A stretch of 7,601 nucleotides of DNA from an uncultured Mesorhizobium sp. (GTDB lineage Bacteria; Pseudomonadota; Alphaproteobacteria; Rhizobiales; Rhizobiaceae): the NCBI GenBank assembly GCA_950071955.1, contig CATMOC010000166.1, positions 1 through 7,601 of the forward strand, read 5' to 3'. The position numbers were made by a program, and so were the translations under genes. The notes below the pieces were generated by a model that was not told the DNA's origin, did not search any database, and worked only from the letters and a program-made list of their open reading frames with translations. Positions 1 through 6,756 of the stretch are shown here, piece by piece (position 1 is the first letter of the stretch; each line of letters begins with the position of its first letter).

Positions 1-53
1 CCCAGCGCGCCCAAGGCCAGAGCCACGGGAATGAGATAGATAAGGGCCGTCAT
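1..53 (-). CDS. ccoS: CcoS/FixS, cbb3 oxidase maturation protein (5' part only)
   Basis: Only the first 17 codons are inside the window; the gene continues past the left edge. It reads MTALIYLIPVALALGALG up to the boundary, a hydrophobic N-terminal membrane segment with the LIPxALxLG pattern typical of CcoS/FixS, a single-span protein of usually 50-60 residues. In characterised systems CcoS is needed for insertion of redox cofactors (heme and copper) into the catalytic subunit. The ATG at 53 overlaps the TGA of ccoI in an ATGA (50-53), so translation is probably coupled. Its place as last gene of ccoGHIS supports the call, which rests on a short stretch plus context. Confidence 0.88.
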   Translation of the reverse strand, partial: MTALIYLIPVALALGAL

Positions 54-2314
54 GCTGCGCCTGCCACGAGTTTCATCCCGTCGACTGCGCGTTCCGCTTC
101 TGCGGGTCTTCCTCCATGCAGCCGCATGGCGTTAGCGATCACGAGGATGGACGAGGCCGACATCGCCACCGCCGCGATCAGCGGCGTGACGTGGCCGAGA
201 ATCGCCACCGGCACCGCCACCGCGTTATAGACGATCGCGAGCCCCAGGTTCTGCCGGATCAGCCGTCCAGCCCTGCGCGAGACCGCCAGCGCGTGCGGGG
301 CCGCCATCAGGCTGTCGCGCAGGAAGACGAAATCGGCGGCGTTGCGGCCGATGTCGGCGGCAGTGGACGGCGCCATCGACACATGCGCGGCGGCCAGTGC
401 AGGGGAATCGTTTAGGCCGTCTCCGACCATCAGCGTCTTTCGTCGCTGGTCCGCGAGGTCCCTCAGCCGCTCCGCCTTGCCGGCAGGCAGCATGCCGCCT
501 GCGAACGTCTCGACGCCGAGCTGTTCCGCAAGCGAGGCCACGGCCGGCCGGGCGTCGCCCGACAGGATTTCGACGGGACATCCCGCCTGCTTCAGCTCCG
601 AGAGCGCCCTGGCGGCGCCAGTGCGGACCTGGTCCTCGAACCGGAACGTCGCGAGCCTCGTGCCGTCGCGGGCAAGGATCGTCTCGCCCTCGTGGTCCTT
701 CCGGGGATCGCCGGATAGCGCCCAGCCGGCCCGGCCCAGGCGGTAGACGGTTCCTCCCGACACGCCCTCGACGCCGAAGCCCGGGACCTCGCGGATCGTC
801 TCGAACGTCATTGCCGGCGACCACTGGCCGGCTGCCGCCAGAATCGCCTTCGAAAGCGGGTGCCTGGAATGCTGCGCGAGGCTAGCCGCGAGAGCCATGT
901 CCTGCGAGCCAATTTCCGATGCATTGGTCAGGCGGGATCTGCCCATCGTCAGCGTGCCGGTCTTGTCGAAGGCGACATGGTCGATTTCGGCTAGGCGCTC
1001 CATGGCAGACCCATCCTTGACCATGATGCCTTCCTCGAAGAGGCGGCGCGCGGCCACGACCTGGACGATCGGAACGGCGAGCCCCAGCGCGCAGGGGCAG
1101 GTGATGATCAGCACCGCGATCGCGATCGTCGTCGCCCGGTGGAAATCGCCAGAGATGGCGAACCAGGCGACGAAGGTGGCGAGCGCGGTCAGGTGGACGA
1201 CGGGCGAGTAGAGGGCGGAGGCCCGATCGGCGATCCGGCGGTAGCGCGCGCGCCCGCCCTCTGCGACGCCCATCAGGCGGATCATTTCGGCAAGGAAGGA
1301 ATCCTGCGAACGCGCGGTCGCCCGCAGAACCAGCGGTCCGGTCAGGTTCAGCATGCCGGCGCGCACCTCCTCGCCGACACCGGCATATTGCGGTGCGCTC
1401 TCGCCGGTCACCAGGGCGCAGTCCAGGTCAGATGCGCCTTCCGCGACCACGCCGTCGACGGGGATGCGTTCCCCCGCCGCAATGTGCAGTCGCATGCCGG
1501 GTTCGATCTCGGTCACCGGGATGTATTCGCTGCTACCGTCCTCGCGCAGGTGCATCGCGCCGCGCGGGGCGAGACGAGCCAATCCGGTGACGGCCGTACG
1601 TGCCCGGTCGCGCATGACATGGTCGAGCGTGCGGCCGATCAGGAGGAAGAAGAGCAGCGAGACGGCGGCGTCGAAATAGGCCTCCTGGCCGTGATTGATG
1701 GTGTCGTAGAGGCTGAGCGCATAGGCGAGCGTGACTCCAAGCGCGATCGGCACGTCCATGTTCATGGTGCCGTGGCGCAGCGCGTTCCAGGCCGAGCGGT
1801 AGAAGATGCCGCCGGCGAAATAGAGTGCGGGAAGGGCGACCAGTGCGGAGATCCAGTGGAACAGGTCGCGCGTCGCATCCTCCGCGCCGGACCAGACCGA
1901 CACCGACAAAAGCATGATGTTGGCTGCGGCGAAGCCCGCGATTGCCGTGGCGCGGACCAGTTCGGCGAGTGCTCGGTCCTTGCCCTCGGCGAGTTCGTCG
2001 AAGAGGTGGGCTGCGTAGCCGATCCGGTTGAGCGACTCCACGATCGGCGGCATTGCGTCCTCGCGCCACCGTACCGACACGCGCTTCGCCGACAGGTTCA
2101 CCCGCGCGCTTTCGACGCCATCGAGTTTCGACAGCGCCGTCTCGATCGCGTGGATGCAGGCGCCGCAGTGGACGCCCGGAACAGACAGGTCGGTCTGGCG
2201 CAGTCCGTCGCCCACGGAGCGGCTGGAAAGCAGCAGTTCCTCTCGGGACGGGCCGGCGCTCCCGGCGTTGTCCAGTTCGGCGGCGGTTTCGACACCTGGG
2301 GCGCAGCAGCTCAT
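50..2314 (-). CDS. ccoI: CcoI/FixI, copper-translocating P1B-type ATPase for cbb3 oxidase assembly
   Basis: Inner-membrane P-type ATPase of 754 residues, in the family range. CcoI-type pumps export copper toward the periplasm, where it is used to build the CuB site of CcoN. Order seen: N-terminal MSCCAPG; one heavy-metal-associated domain at about 43-105 with CxxC at C50/C53; membrane helices from about 120; actuator TGES at 303-306; metal-site CPC at 406-408; phosphorylation DKTGTLT with D450; HP motif (H485-P486) in SRHPL; hinge GDGLND at 631-636; and the last helices with YN (696-697) and MSASS (718-722), which fit a Cu(I)-type P1B-1 pump. No key residue is missing. The frame stays open upstream to about 2596, but MSCCAPG at 2314 is preferred because its ATG overlaps the ccoH stop as ATGA and the upstream reading lies inside ccoH. 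Confidence 0.97.
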   Translation of the reverse strand: MSCCAPGVETAAELDNAGSAGPSREELLLSSRSVGDGLRQTDLSVPGVHCGACIHAIETALSKLDGVESARVNLSAKRVSVRWREDAMPPIVESLNRIGYAAHLFDELAEGKDRALAELVRATAIAGFAAANIMLLSVSVWSGAEDATRDLFHWISALVALPALYFAGGIFYRSAWNALRHGTMNMDVPIALGVTLAYALSLYDTINHGQEAYFDAAVSLLFFLLIGRTLDHVMRDRARTAVTGLARLAPRGAMHLREDGSSEYIPVTEIEPGMRLHIAAGERIPVDGVVAEGASDLDCALVTGESAPQYAGVGEEVRAGMLNLTGPLVLRATARSQDSFLAEMIRLMGVAEGGRARYRRIADRASALYSPVVHLTALATFVAWFAISGDFHRATTIAIAVLIITCPCALGLAVPIVQVVAARRLFEEGIMVKDGSAMERLAEIDHVAFDKTGTLTMGRSRLTNASEIGSQDMALAASLAQHSRHPLSKAILAAAGQWSPAMTFETIREVPGFGVEGVSGGTVYRLGRAGWALSGDPRKDHEGETILARDGTRLATFRFEDQVRTGAARALSELKQAGCPVEILSGDARPAVASLAEQLGVETFAGGMLPAGKAERLRDLADQRRKTLMVGDGLNDSPALAAAHVSMAPSTAADIGRNAADFVFLRDSLMAAPHALAVSRRAGRLIRQNLGLAIVYNAVAVPVAILGHVTPLIAAVAMSASSILVIANAMRLHGGRPAEAERAVDGMKLVAGAA

Positions 2315-2808
2315 TGCAGCACGCCGTCCCTGATCGTCACCCGACGCACGTCGCGATAGGGTGTTGCCATCCCGGCGTCCGCGTCGACCTCGACGATCCA
2401 TGCGCCGTCGCGCAGGGAGATCGGGGCGGCGGCCCTTCCGCTGCCGGTCTTCATCAGCGCCACGGACTGGTCCTCGACGTCGGTGATCGGGCGGCGGAAC
2501 TGCGCCACGGCCCCGTCGATCCGCACGGGCTTGCCGTCCTTGTCGACCAGCGAATAGATGAACTCTCCCTTGGCAAAGGCCATAGTGGCCGACCATCCGA
2601 GCGCGGCCTGCGCCCGGCCCGCCGCCGCCTTCTCGTTGAATTCCTGGCTTGCGACATAGGAGTTCTTCACGACGAGACCCGACCAGCTGCTATTGGCGAA
2701 GCTTGCCATGGTCAGGTTGACGGCGATGATGACCCCGAAGAAGGCCAGCATGATGACGAGCATGTGCCTGCCGGTGAATTCGCCGGACGTCTTGCCGCGC
2801 TGGTTCAT
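2311..2808 (-). CDS. ccoH: CcoH/FixH family cbb3 oxidase assembly protein
   Basis: A 165-residue protein anchored by one N-terminal membrane segment (about 15-36, LVIMLAFFGVIIAVN) with the rest likely in the periplasm. The FixH signature region is present: a TMASFANSSWSGLVVKNSY-like stretch just after the membrane segment, followed by a beta-rich domain with GWS and a DKDGKPV turn. FixH/CcoH proteins interact with the oxidase and are required for its stable assembly; the exact biochemical role is not settled. The start ATG overlaps the ccoG stop (ATGA, 2805-2808), with a strong Shine-Dalgarno-like GGAGAAGAG inside the end of ccoG. The stop overlaps the ccoI start in the same way. Confidence 0.95.
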   Translation of the reverse strand: MNQRGKTSGEFTGRHMLVIMLAFFGVIIAVNLTMASFANSSWSGLVVKNSYVASQEFNEKAAAGRAQAALGWSATMAFAKGEFIYSLVDKDGKPVRIDGAVAQFRRPITDVEDQSVALMKTGSGRAAAPISLRDGAWIVEVDADAGMATPYRDVRRVTIRDGVLQ

Positions 2809-4382
2809 CGTCTCTTCTCCGGTGCGTTGAACGTGGCCTTGTACTCGTCGGTCTCGAAGCTTGCCTTGTCCTCGACGACGAAGCGGAAGTGCTGGGTCTC
2901 GCGCGAGACGTGACGCGCCGGCTGGCGCACGAAGAATTTAAGCGTCCGCAGCTTGTCCGGCTCGACCGGAATGGCCAGCGAACGGCCCTCCGGCTGATCG
3001 ATGCCGTTCGCCGTCATCACCGCGCCGGGAAGCCCCTGGATCGAGACGAAGATCACACGCGGCTCGGGGATCATGTTGAGCAGCTTGACGGTATAGCCGT
3101 TGCGGATCGAGCCGTCCGAAAGCGTCACGAATTGCGGGTTGCGGTCGTGCAGCACGTTGACCTCGAGCCGGTCGCGCGACAGCAGCGCCGTCAGGAGGGC
3201 AAGGCCGACGATCGTCCAGATTCCCAGATAGATGAAGGTGCGGGGGCGGAAGATCTTGCGCAGGTGGAAATGCGCGATCCTGTCGGAGAGCTTGCCGCCG
3301 TCGCGCACCCAGCGGGGATCGATGGCGGTCGTTCCGCCGGCCGTGGCGATCGCCATGTTGGCATTGTAGTCGTTGAGGGTCGCGTAGGAGATCAGGCCGC
3401 GCTCCTTGCCGACCTTGTCCATGACGCTGTCGCAGGCGTCGATGCAGAGCGCGCAGGTGATGCATTCGAGCTGCTGGCCGTCGCGGATGTCGATTCCCAT
3501 GGGGCAGACCGCCACGCACGCGTTGCAATCGACGCAATCGCCGACGACGTCGCCCGCGGCGGCCGCCTTCTTGGCATGGCGCGACCGCGGTTCACCGCGC
3601 CAGTCGTTGTAGGTGACGGTGAGCGAATGCTCGTCGAGCATGGCCGCCTGGATGCGCGGCCACGGGCACATATAGGTGCAGACCTGCTCGCGCATGAGTC
3701 CGCCGAAAGTGTAGGTCGTTGCCGTAAGCACCGCGACCGTGATGTAGGCGATCGGCGCGGCATTGCCGGTGGCAAAATCGATCAGCAGCGACGGTGCGTC
3801 GGCGAAGTAGAAGATCCATGCGCCCCCGGTCGCCACGGCGATCGCCAACCAGATCGCATGTTTGGAGACTCGCTTGGCCACCTTGTCGAGCGTCCATGGC
3901 CCGGCATCGAGCTTGATGCGGGCATTGCGGTCGCCCTCGATCGCCCGCTCGACCACGAGGAACAGGTCGACCCAGACCGTCTGCGGGCAGGTGTAGCCGC
4001 ACCAGGCCCGGCCGACGGTGGAGGTGACGAGGAAGAGGCCGATGCCGGCCATGACGAGCAGGCCGGCGACGTAGAAGAATTCCTGCGGCCAGATCTCGAT
4101 GAAGAAGAAATAGAACCGCCGGTTGGCGAGATCGATCAGCACCGCCTGGTCGGGCGCGTGGGGACCGCGGTCCCAGCGAAGCCACGGCGTCAGATAGTAG
4201 ATGCCCAGCGTGATGGCCATGATCAGCCACTTGAAGCGACGGAAACTGCCGCTGGCGCGCTTGGGGAAGATCTTCTTGCGCGGCGCGTAGAGCGGCTGGC
4301 GGATCTTCGCCGAATTGACCGCCTCGGCATCGAGACGTTCGACGGCCTCGGAGGAGGGCGGGTTTTTCACGGTCACGTTCAT
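2805..4382 (-). CDS. ccoG: CcoG/FixG, membrane-bound polyferredoxin for cbb3 oxidase copper assembly
   Basis: A 525-residue protein with N-terminal membrane helices (about 52-65, 102-122, 176-194, 210-228), a cytoplasmic ferredoxin domain, a further helix (about 383-400) and a C-terminal beta domain that is probably periplasmic. Two CxxCxxCxxxC clusters (C283/C286/C289/C293 and C307/C310/C313/C317) should bind two [4Fe-4S] centres. Membrane-side pairs CGYTC (C128, C132) and CTYMC (C235, C239) are the family's extra conserved cysteines. CcoG is reported to act as a Cu(II) reductase supplying Cu(I) to the oxidase assembly route. The frame opens upstream to a TTG at 4457, but that extension would be encoded by the FNR-type box, so the ATG at 4382 (MNVTVKNPP) is chosen. 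Its ribosome-binding site is weak (AGAG about 9 nt upstream). Confidence 0.96.
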   Translation of the reverse strand: MNVTVKNPPSSEAVERLDAEAVNSAKIRQPLYAPRKKIFPKRASGSFRRFKWLIMAITLGIYYLTPWLRWDRGPHAPDQAVLIDLANRRFYFFFIEIWPQEFFYVAGLLVMAGIGLFLVTSTVGRAWCGYTCPQTVWVDLFLVVERAIEGDRNARIKLDAGPWTLDKVAKRVSKHAIWLAIAVATGGAWIFYFADAPSLLIDFATGNAAPIAYITVAVLTATTYTFGGLMREQVCTYMCPWPRIQAAMLDEHSLTVTYNDWRGEPRSRHAKKAAAAGDVVGDCVDCNACVAVCPMGIDIRDGQQLECITCALCIDACDSVMDKVGKERGLISYATLNDYNANMAIATAGGTTAIDPRWVRDGGKLSDRIAHFHLRKIFRPRTFIYLGIWTIVGLALLTALLSRDRLEVNVLHDRNPQFVTLSDGSIRNGYTVKLLNMIPEPRVIFVSIQGLPGAVMTANGIDQPEGRSLAIPVEPDKLRTLKFFVRQPARHVSRETQHFRFVVEDKASFETDEYKATFNAPEKRR

Positions 4383-4443
4383 CGGCGGGCACTCTGAGCT
4401 AGCCTGTTTGGCCGGCTTCTCCCACGCCCACGCTGCCGCAGCC

Positions 4444-4457
4444 TTGATCAGCATCAA
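4444..4457 (-). promoter_or_regulatory. FNR/FixK-type binding site upstream of ccoG
   Basis: TTGAT-CAGC-ATCAA is a perfect match to the symmetrical FNR/Anr/FixK consensus TTGAT-N4-ATCAA. It lies 61 nt before the ccoG ATG. If the protein activates from the common -41.5 position, transcription would start near 4409. The corresponding -10 window (4416-4421, GAGAAG on the minus strand) is a poor match to TATAAT, as is often seen at activator-dependent promoters. Low-oxygen control by FnrL or FixK is known for cbb3 operons in alphaproteobacteria; which regulator acts here is not visible. The site is palindromic, so strand is assigned from ccoG. Confidence 0.88.
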
Positions 4458-4481
4458 ATGCGATCCGCAGCGACCACGCCT

Positions 4482-4654
4482 ATGGGCGGTAGCGCCTATG
4501 TCGACAGCAACGTCATCATCTGATCGAACTGGCTATCGCCGGCAATGCTTCCGCCATCGTCACCCATTATCTGAGGGACTTCACACGTGGCGAACTGGTC
4601 TTCCGCCAGCTGCGCATCATGGGGCTGGCCCAATTTCTGGAGCACCTCAAATGA
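4482..4654 (+). pseudogene. Remnant of a PIN-domain toxin with internal deletion
   Basis: Two pieces of one PIN-domain protein sit back to back in different frames. From ATG 4482 the reading is MGGSAYVDSNVII and then TGA (4521-4523); VDSNVII is the first PIN strand with its first acidic residue. From 4520, in another frame, 44 codons read LIELAIAGNASAIVTH, then LRDF, RGEL and QFLEHLK to TGA at 4652. That matches the C-terminus of the 'putative toxin-antitoxin system toxin component, PIN family' group (PF13470 type; usually about 135-145 residues). Some 80-90 central residues, including most of the catalytic acids, are missing. A short CATC microhomology at 4517-4520 may mark the deletion junction. 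The family assignment is recognition of motifs, not a search. It runs opposite to the cco genes and is followed by an antitoxin-like gene, the expected pairing. It cannot encode a working nuclease. Confidence 0.72.
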
Positions 4655-4880
4655 GCTGACGATCCGACTCCCGGACGGCGCCGCCGAACGGCTGAAAGGC
4701 CTTGCAAGGGCGCGGGGAATGAGCGTGAACAAGCTCGTCGAGCGCATGGCCTACGAGGCGATCGCATCGTTCGATACCGAAACCCGGTTTCGCGCGCACG
4801 CTGCAACGGCCGACGTTCCGGCCACTCTCGCTATACTCGACCGGCTGGACCGGGAAGATACGGAGCCGGACAAGGGTTAG
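4587..4880 (+). CDS. Ribbon-helix-helix (HicB-like) antitoxin, probably with a damaged start
   Basis: The conserved part is 75 residues coded by 4653-4880: ELTIRLPDGAAERLKGLARA, then RGMSVNKLVERM, DTETRFRAHA and a LAILDRLD tail. This is the RHH pattern (beta strand TIRLP, helix, turn, helix MSVNKLVE) of HicB-family antitoxins found beside PIN-type toxins. The expected start is the ATG at 4651, overlapping the toxin stop as ATGA, but that frame reads Met-Ser-stop. The RHH frame has no ATG. The only usual start is GTG 4587, which adds 22 unrelated residues (MANWSSASC...) but has a plausible GAGGGA Shine-Dalgarno 8 nt upstream (4573-4578). So a protein with an odd N-terminal tail may be made, or this is a pseudogene. 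Without a working toxin partner, any remaining role would be DNA binding. The RHH identity is firmer than the start. Confidence 0.62.
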   Translation: MANWSSASCASWGWPNFWSTSNELTIRLPDGAAERLKGLARARGMSVNKLVERMAYEAIASFDTETRFRAHAATADVPATLAILDRLDREDTEPDKG

Positions 4881-4902
4881 CAGCCTCTCCGGAGGGAATC
4901 CT

Positions 4903-4935
4903 AAAAAGCAGAACCCGGCGTCGCTGCCGGGTTCT
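4903..4935 (-). terminator. Intrinsic terminator of the ccoNOQP operon
   Basis: A perfect 10-bp stem, AGAACCCGGC (4910-4919) with GCCGGGTTCT (4926-4935), closes a 6-nt loop. On the minus strand it is followed by GC and then TTTTT (complement of 4903-4907). It begins about 50 nt after the ccoP stop. On the plus strand the stem is followed by ACAATCC rather than a T-run, so it should work mainly for ccoP. It separates the oxidase operon from the assembly operon, although partial read-through cannot be excluded. Confidence 0.87.
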
Positions 4936-4983
4936 ACAATCCTTCTCCGAGGAATCCGAGGGTTGCGGCGATAACGCCGGCCT

Positions 4984-5847
4984 TTACTCCCCGCCGCCCA
5001 GCGAGTGGATGTAGACGGCTAGTTCCTTGACGGTCGTCTCGCCGAGACGCGTCTGCCAGGCGGGCATGACCCCGTGCTTCGGCGCGCGGATCTGGGCGGC
5101 GATTTCGGCCTCGGTCGATCCGTAGAGCCAGATCGGATCGGCGAGGCTCGGTGCGCCGAAATCCTTCAGGCCCTTGGCATCGTCGCCATGGCAGGCGGCG
5201 CAGTTCTCCGCGAAAACCGTCGCGCCCGCTTCCGCCAGGTCGGGGTTGGACGGCGTGCCCGTCAGCGAAACCACGTAGGCCGCCGCCTGCCTGATCTGGT
5301 CCGGCTCCAGGATGTCGCCGAAGGCGGGCATCTCGGAGATGCGGGTCTCGTCGTCGCCGGCGAAACGGACGCCGTGGGCGATGGTCTGGTGGATCGCCTC
5401 TATGTCGCCACCCCACAGCCAGTCGTCGTCGTTGAGGTTAGGATAACCCGGCGACCCTTGCGCGCCCGTCGCATGGCACTGGATGCAGTTGACCTTGAAG
5501 GCCGCAGCGCCGGCAGCCGAAGCGAACTGGCGCAGATTGTCGTCGGCCAGAATCTCGCTGACGTCGGAGGCGCGGACGGCGGCCACGTAATCGCCCCGCG
5601 CAGATTCGGCCGCTTCGAGTTCCTGGCGAACTTCCGCGCGGCTCGAATAGCCGAGCACGCCGGTGGTGGCCGAGTTGATGAGCGGCCAGGCGGGATAGAA
5701 GATCATGTAGCCGATCGCCCACACGATGGTGGCGTAGAAGGTCCACACCCACCAGCGGGGGAGCGGATTGTTGAGTTCCCTGATGCCATCCCACTCGTGA
5801 CCGGTCGTCGAGACGCCGGAGACCTCGTCGATGTGTTCCTTGCTCAT
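4984..5847 (-). CDS. ccoP: CcoP/FixP, di-heme cytochrome c subunit of cbb3 oxidase
   Basis: A 287-residue membrane-anchored cytochrome that brings electrons from soluble cytochromes or the bc1 complex into the oxidase. The N-terminus has the family's NNPLPRWWVWTFYATIVWAI region and one membrane helix (about 33-55). Two cytochrome c domains follow in the periplasm: CIQCH (C121, C124, H125) and CAACH (C216, C219, H220). The likely sixth ligands are M173 (SEMPAFGD) and M261 (HGVMPAW). The length is normal. The frame opens upstream to 5889, but the ATG at 5847 (MSKEHIDEVSG) has AAGGA 8 nt upstream and lies 1 nt after the ccoQ stop, so it is preferred. It is the last gene of ccoNOQP and is followed by a terminator. 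Confidence 0.97.
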   Translation of the reverse strand: MSKEHIDEVSGVSTTGHEWDGIRELNNPLPRWWVWTFYATIVWAIGYMIFYPAWPLINSATTGVLGYSSRAEVRQELEAAESARGDYVAAVRASDVSEILADDNLRQFASAAGAAAFKVNCIQCHATGAQGSPGYPNLNDDDWLWGGDIEAIHQTIAHGVRFAGDDETRISEMPAFGDILEPDQIRQAAAYVVSLTGTPSNPDLAEAGATVFAENCAACHGDDAKGLKDFGAPSLADPIWLYGSTEAEIAAQIRAPKHGVMPAWQTRLGETTVKELAVYIHSLGGGE

Positions 5848-5848
5848 T

Positions 5849-6001
5849 TCAGTCGTCCTTGAGTGGGATTTGCGCGGCCTCTTCGGCATGCTTGCGGCTG
5901 CCGGGGCGGAAGGCGAAAAGCACGACGCCGACGAAGAACAGGGTCATGAAAAGCAGGCCCCAGCTGTCGGCGAAGTGCCGCATGGCGGTGTAGATTTCCA
6001 T
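5849..6001 (-). CDS. ccoQ: CcoQ/FixQ, small membrane subunit of cbb3 oxidase
   Basis: A 50-residue protein beginning MEIYTAMRHFADSWGLLFMT, with one membrane helix (about 13-31), an FRPGSRK turn and an acidic tail ending in PLKDD. This layout and size match CcoQ/FixQ, which helps stabilise the cbb3 complex, in particular the association of CcoP with the CcoNO core. The start is supported by GGAGAA overlapping the ccoO stop region, with an 11-nt gap. The stop is 1 nt before the ccoP ATG, so translation is probably coupled. The same frame stays open far upstream into ccoO, but that extension is only a shadow of ccoO. Confidence 0.95.
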   Translation of the reverse strand: MEIYTAMRHFADSWGLLFMTLFFVGVVLFAFRPGSRKHAEEAAQIPLKDD

Positions 6002-6012
6002 AGCGGTTCTCC

Positions 6013-6744
6013 TCAGCGGTAGCCGGCGGCTTCGTCGTAGGTCGAGAAATCGACCAGCGTGCCGAGCATCTGCAGGTAGGCGACGAGCGCATCCATCTCG
6101 GTCAGTGCCGACGGATTGCCGTCGAAGTCGCCGAGCTTCGCCTTGGGATAGCGCTCCTCGACGCCCGACCAGTCGGCGTTTGGATCCGGCTGCGCCCGGA
6201 GGTCGGCCTCGGCACTGGCGATCATCTCGTCGGAATAGGGGACGCCGACGCGCGCATTGGCGACGAGGTGGGTGGAGAAGCCCTTCACCTCGAGCGGTGT
6301 CTCCTTGAGGAAGGAGTAACTCGGCATGACGGATTCGGGCACGACCGAGCGCGGCTCGATCAGGTGCTGGACATGCCATTCGTTCGAATAGCGGTCGCCG
6401 ACGCGGGCGAGGTCGGGGCCGGTGCGCTTCGATCCCCACTGGAAGGGGTGATCGTACATGGACTCGGCGGCGAGGCTGTAGTGGCCGTAACGCTCCACCT
6501 CGTCACGGAAGGGCCGGATCATCTGCGAGTGGCAGACGTAGCACCCCTCGCGGATGTAGATGTTGCGCCCGGCGAGTTCGAGAGGCGAATAGGGACGCAT
6601 CCCTTCCACCTTCTCGATCGTGTTTTCGAGATAGAACAAAGGCGCGATCTCGACGATGCCGCCAATGGTGACGACCAGGAAGGAACCGACCAGGAGAAGG
6701 GTCGCGTTTCGCTCCAGTATCGCGTGCTTGTCAATGAGTGCCAT
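6013..6744 (-). CDS. ccoO: CcoO/FixO, mono-heme cytochrome c subunit of cbb3 oxidase
   Basis: A 243-residue protein with an N-terminal membrane anchor (about 14-34, [19 protein letters not shown]) and a periplasmic heme c domain. The heme site is GCYVCH (C68, C71, H72) followed by [10 protein letters not shown], a hallmark of CcoO. The likely axial methionine is M140 in SVMPSYSF. It passes electrons from CcoP to the CcoN heme b. The C-terminus ([16 protein letters not shown]) is also typical. The ATG at 6744 lies 12 nt after the ccoN stop, with AAGGA overlapping that stop (TAAGGA), which fixes the start and indicates one operon. Confidence 0.98.
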   Translation of the reverse strand: MALIDKHAILERNATLLLVGSFLVVTIGGIVEIAPLFYLENTIEKVEGMRPYSPLELAGRNIYIREGCYVCHSQMIRPFRDEVERYGHYSLAAESMYDHPFQWGSKRTGPDLARVGDRYSNEWHVQHLIEPRSVVPESVMPSYSFLKETPLEVKGFSTHLVANARVGVPYSDEMIASAEADLRAQPDPNADWSGVEERYPKAKLGDFDGNPSALTEMDALVAYLQMLGTLVDFSTYDEAAGYR

Positions 6745-6756
6745 CGGTAAGGTTCC

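Noticed and set aside
1139..2359. Long open frame of 406 codons on the plus strand opposite ccoI
   Set aside because: Antisense shadow in high-GC DNA. All P-type ATPase motifs lie on the minus strand over the same bases.
2889..4397. Long open frame of 502 codons on the plus strand opposite ccoG
   Set aside because: Its translation is rich in R, D, H, G and A with no recognisable domain, as expected for the antisense of a GC-rich gene. The minus strand there encodes a full CcoG with both iron-sulfur motifs.
4383..4457. N-terminal extension of CcoG starting at TTG 4457 (MMLIKAAAAW...)
   Set aside because: The extension would be encoded by the FNR/FixK box and promoter region, and has no family resemblance; the ATG at 4382 is kept.
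4315..4659. Plus-strand open frame of 114 codons through the ccoG start region and toxin relic
   Set aside because: It has no recognisable domain and crosses the ccoG start, the FNR box and the toxin relic in a frame different from both toxin pieces.
4440..4900. Possible insertion sequence or other mobile element in the gap
   Set aside because: No transposase-like reading, terminal inverted repeats or target duplications are visible; only the toxin-antitoxin remnant can be supported.
4966..4979. Small hairpin CGGCG-ATAA-CGCCG just after the ccoP stop
   Set aside because: The stem is only 5 bp and has no T-run. The strong terminator at 4903-4935 explains transcription end; this may be chance in GC-rich sequence.
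5848..5889. N-terminal extension of CcoP from 5889 (MPKRPRKSHS...)
   Set aside because: It overlaps the end of ccoQ, while the ATG at 5847 has a good ribosome-binding site and the usual CcoP start.
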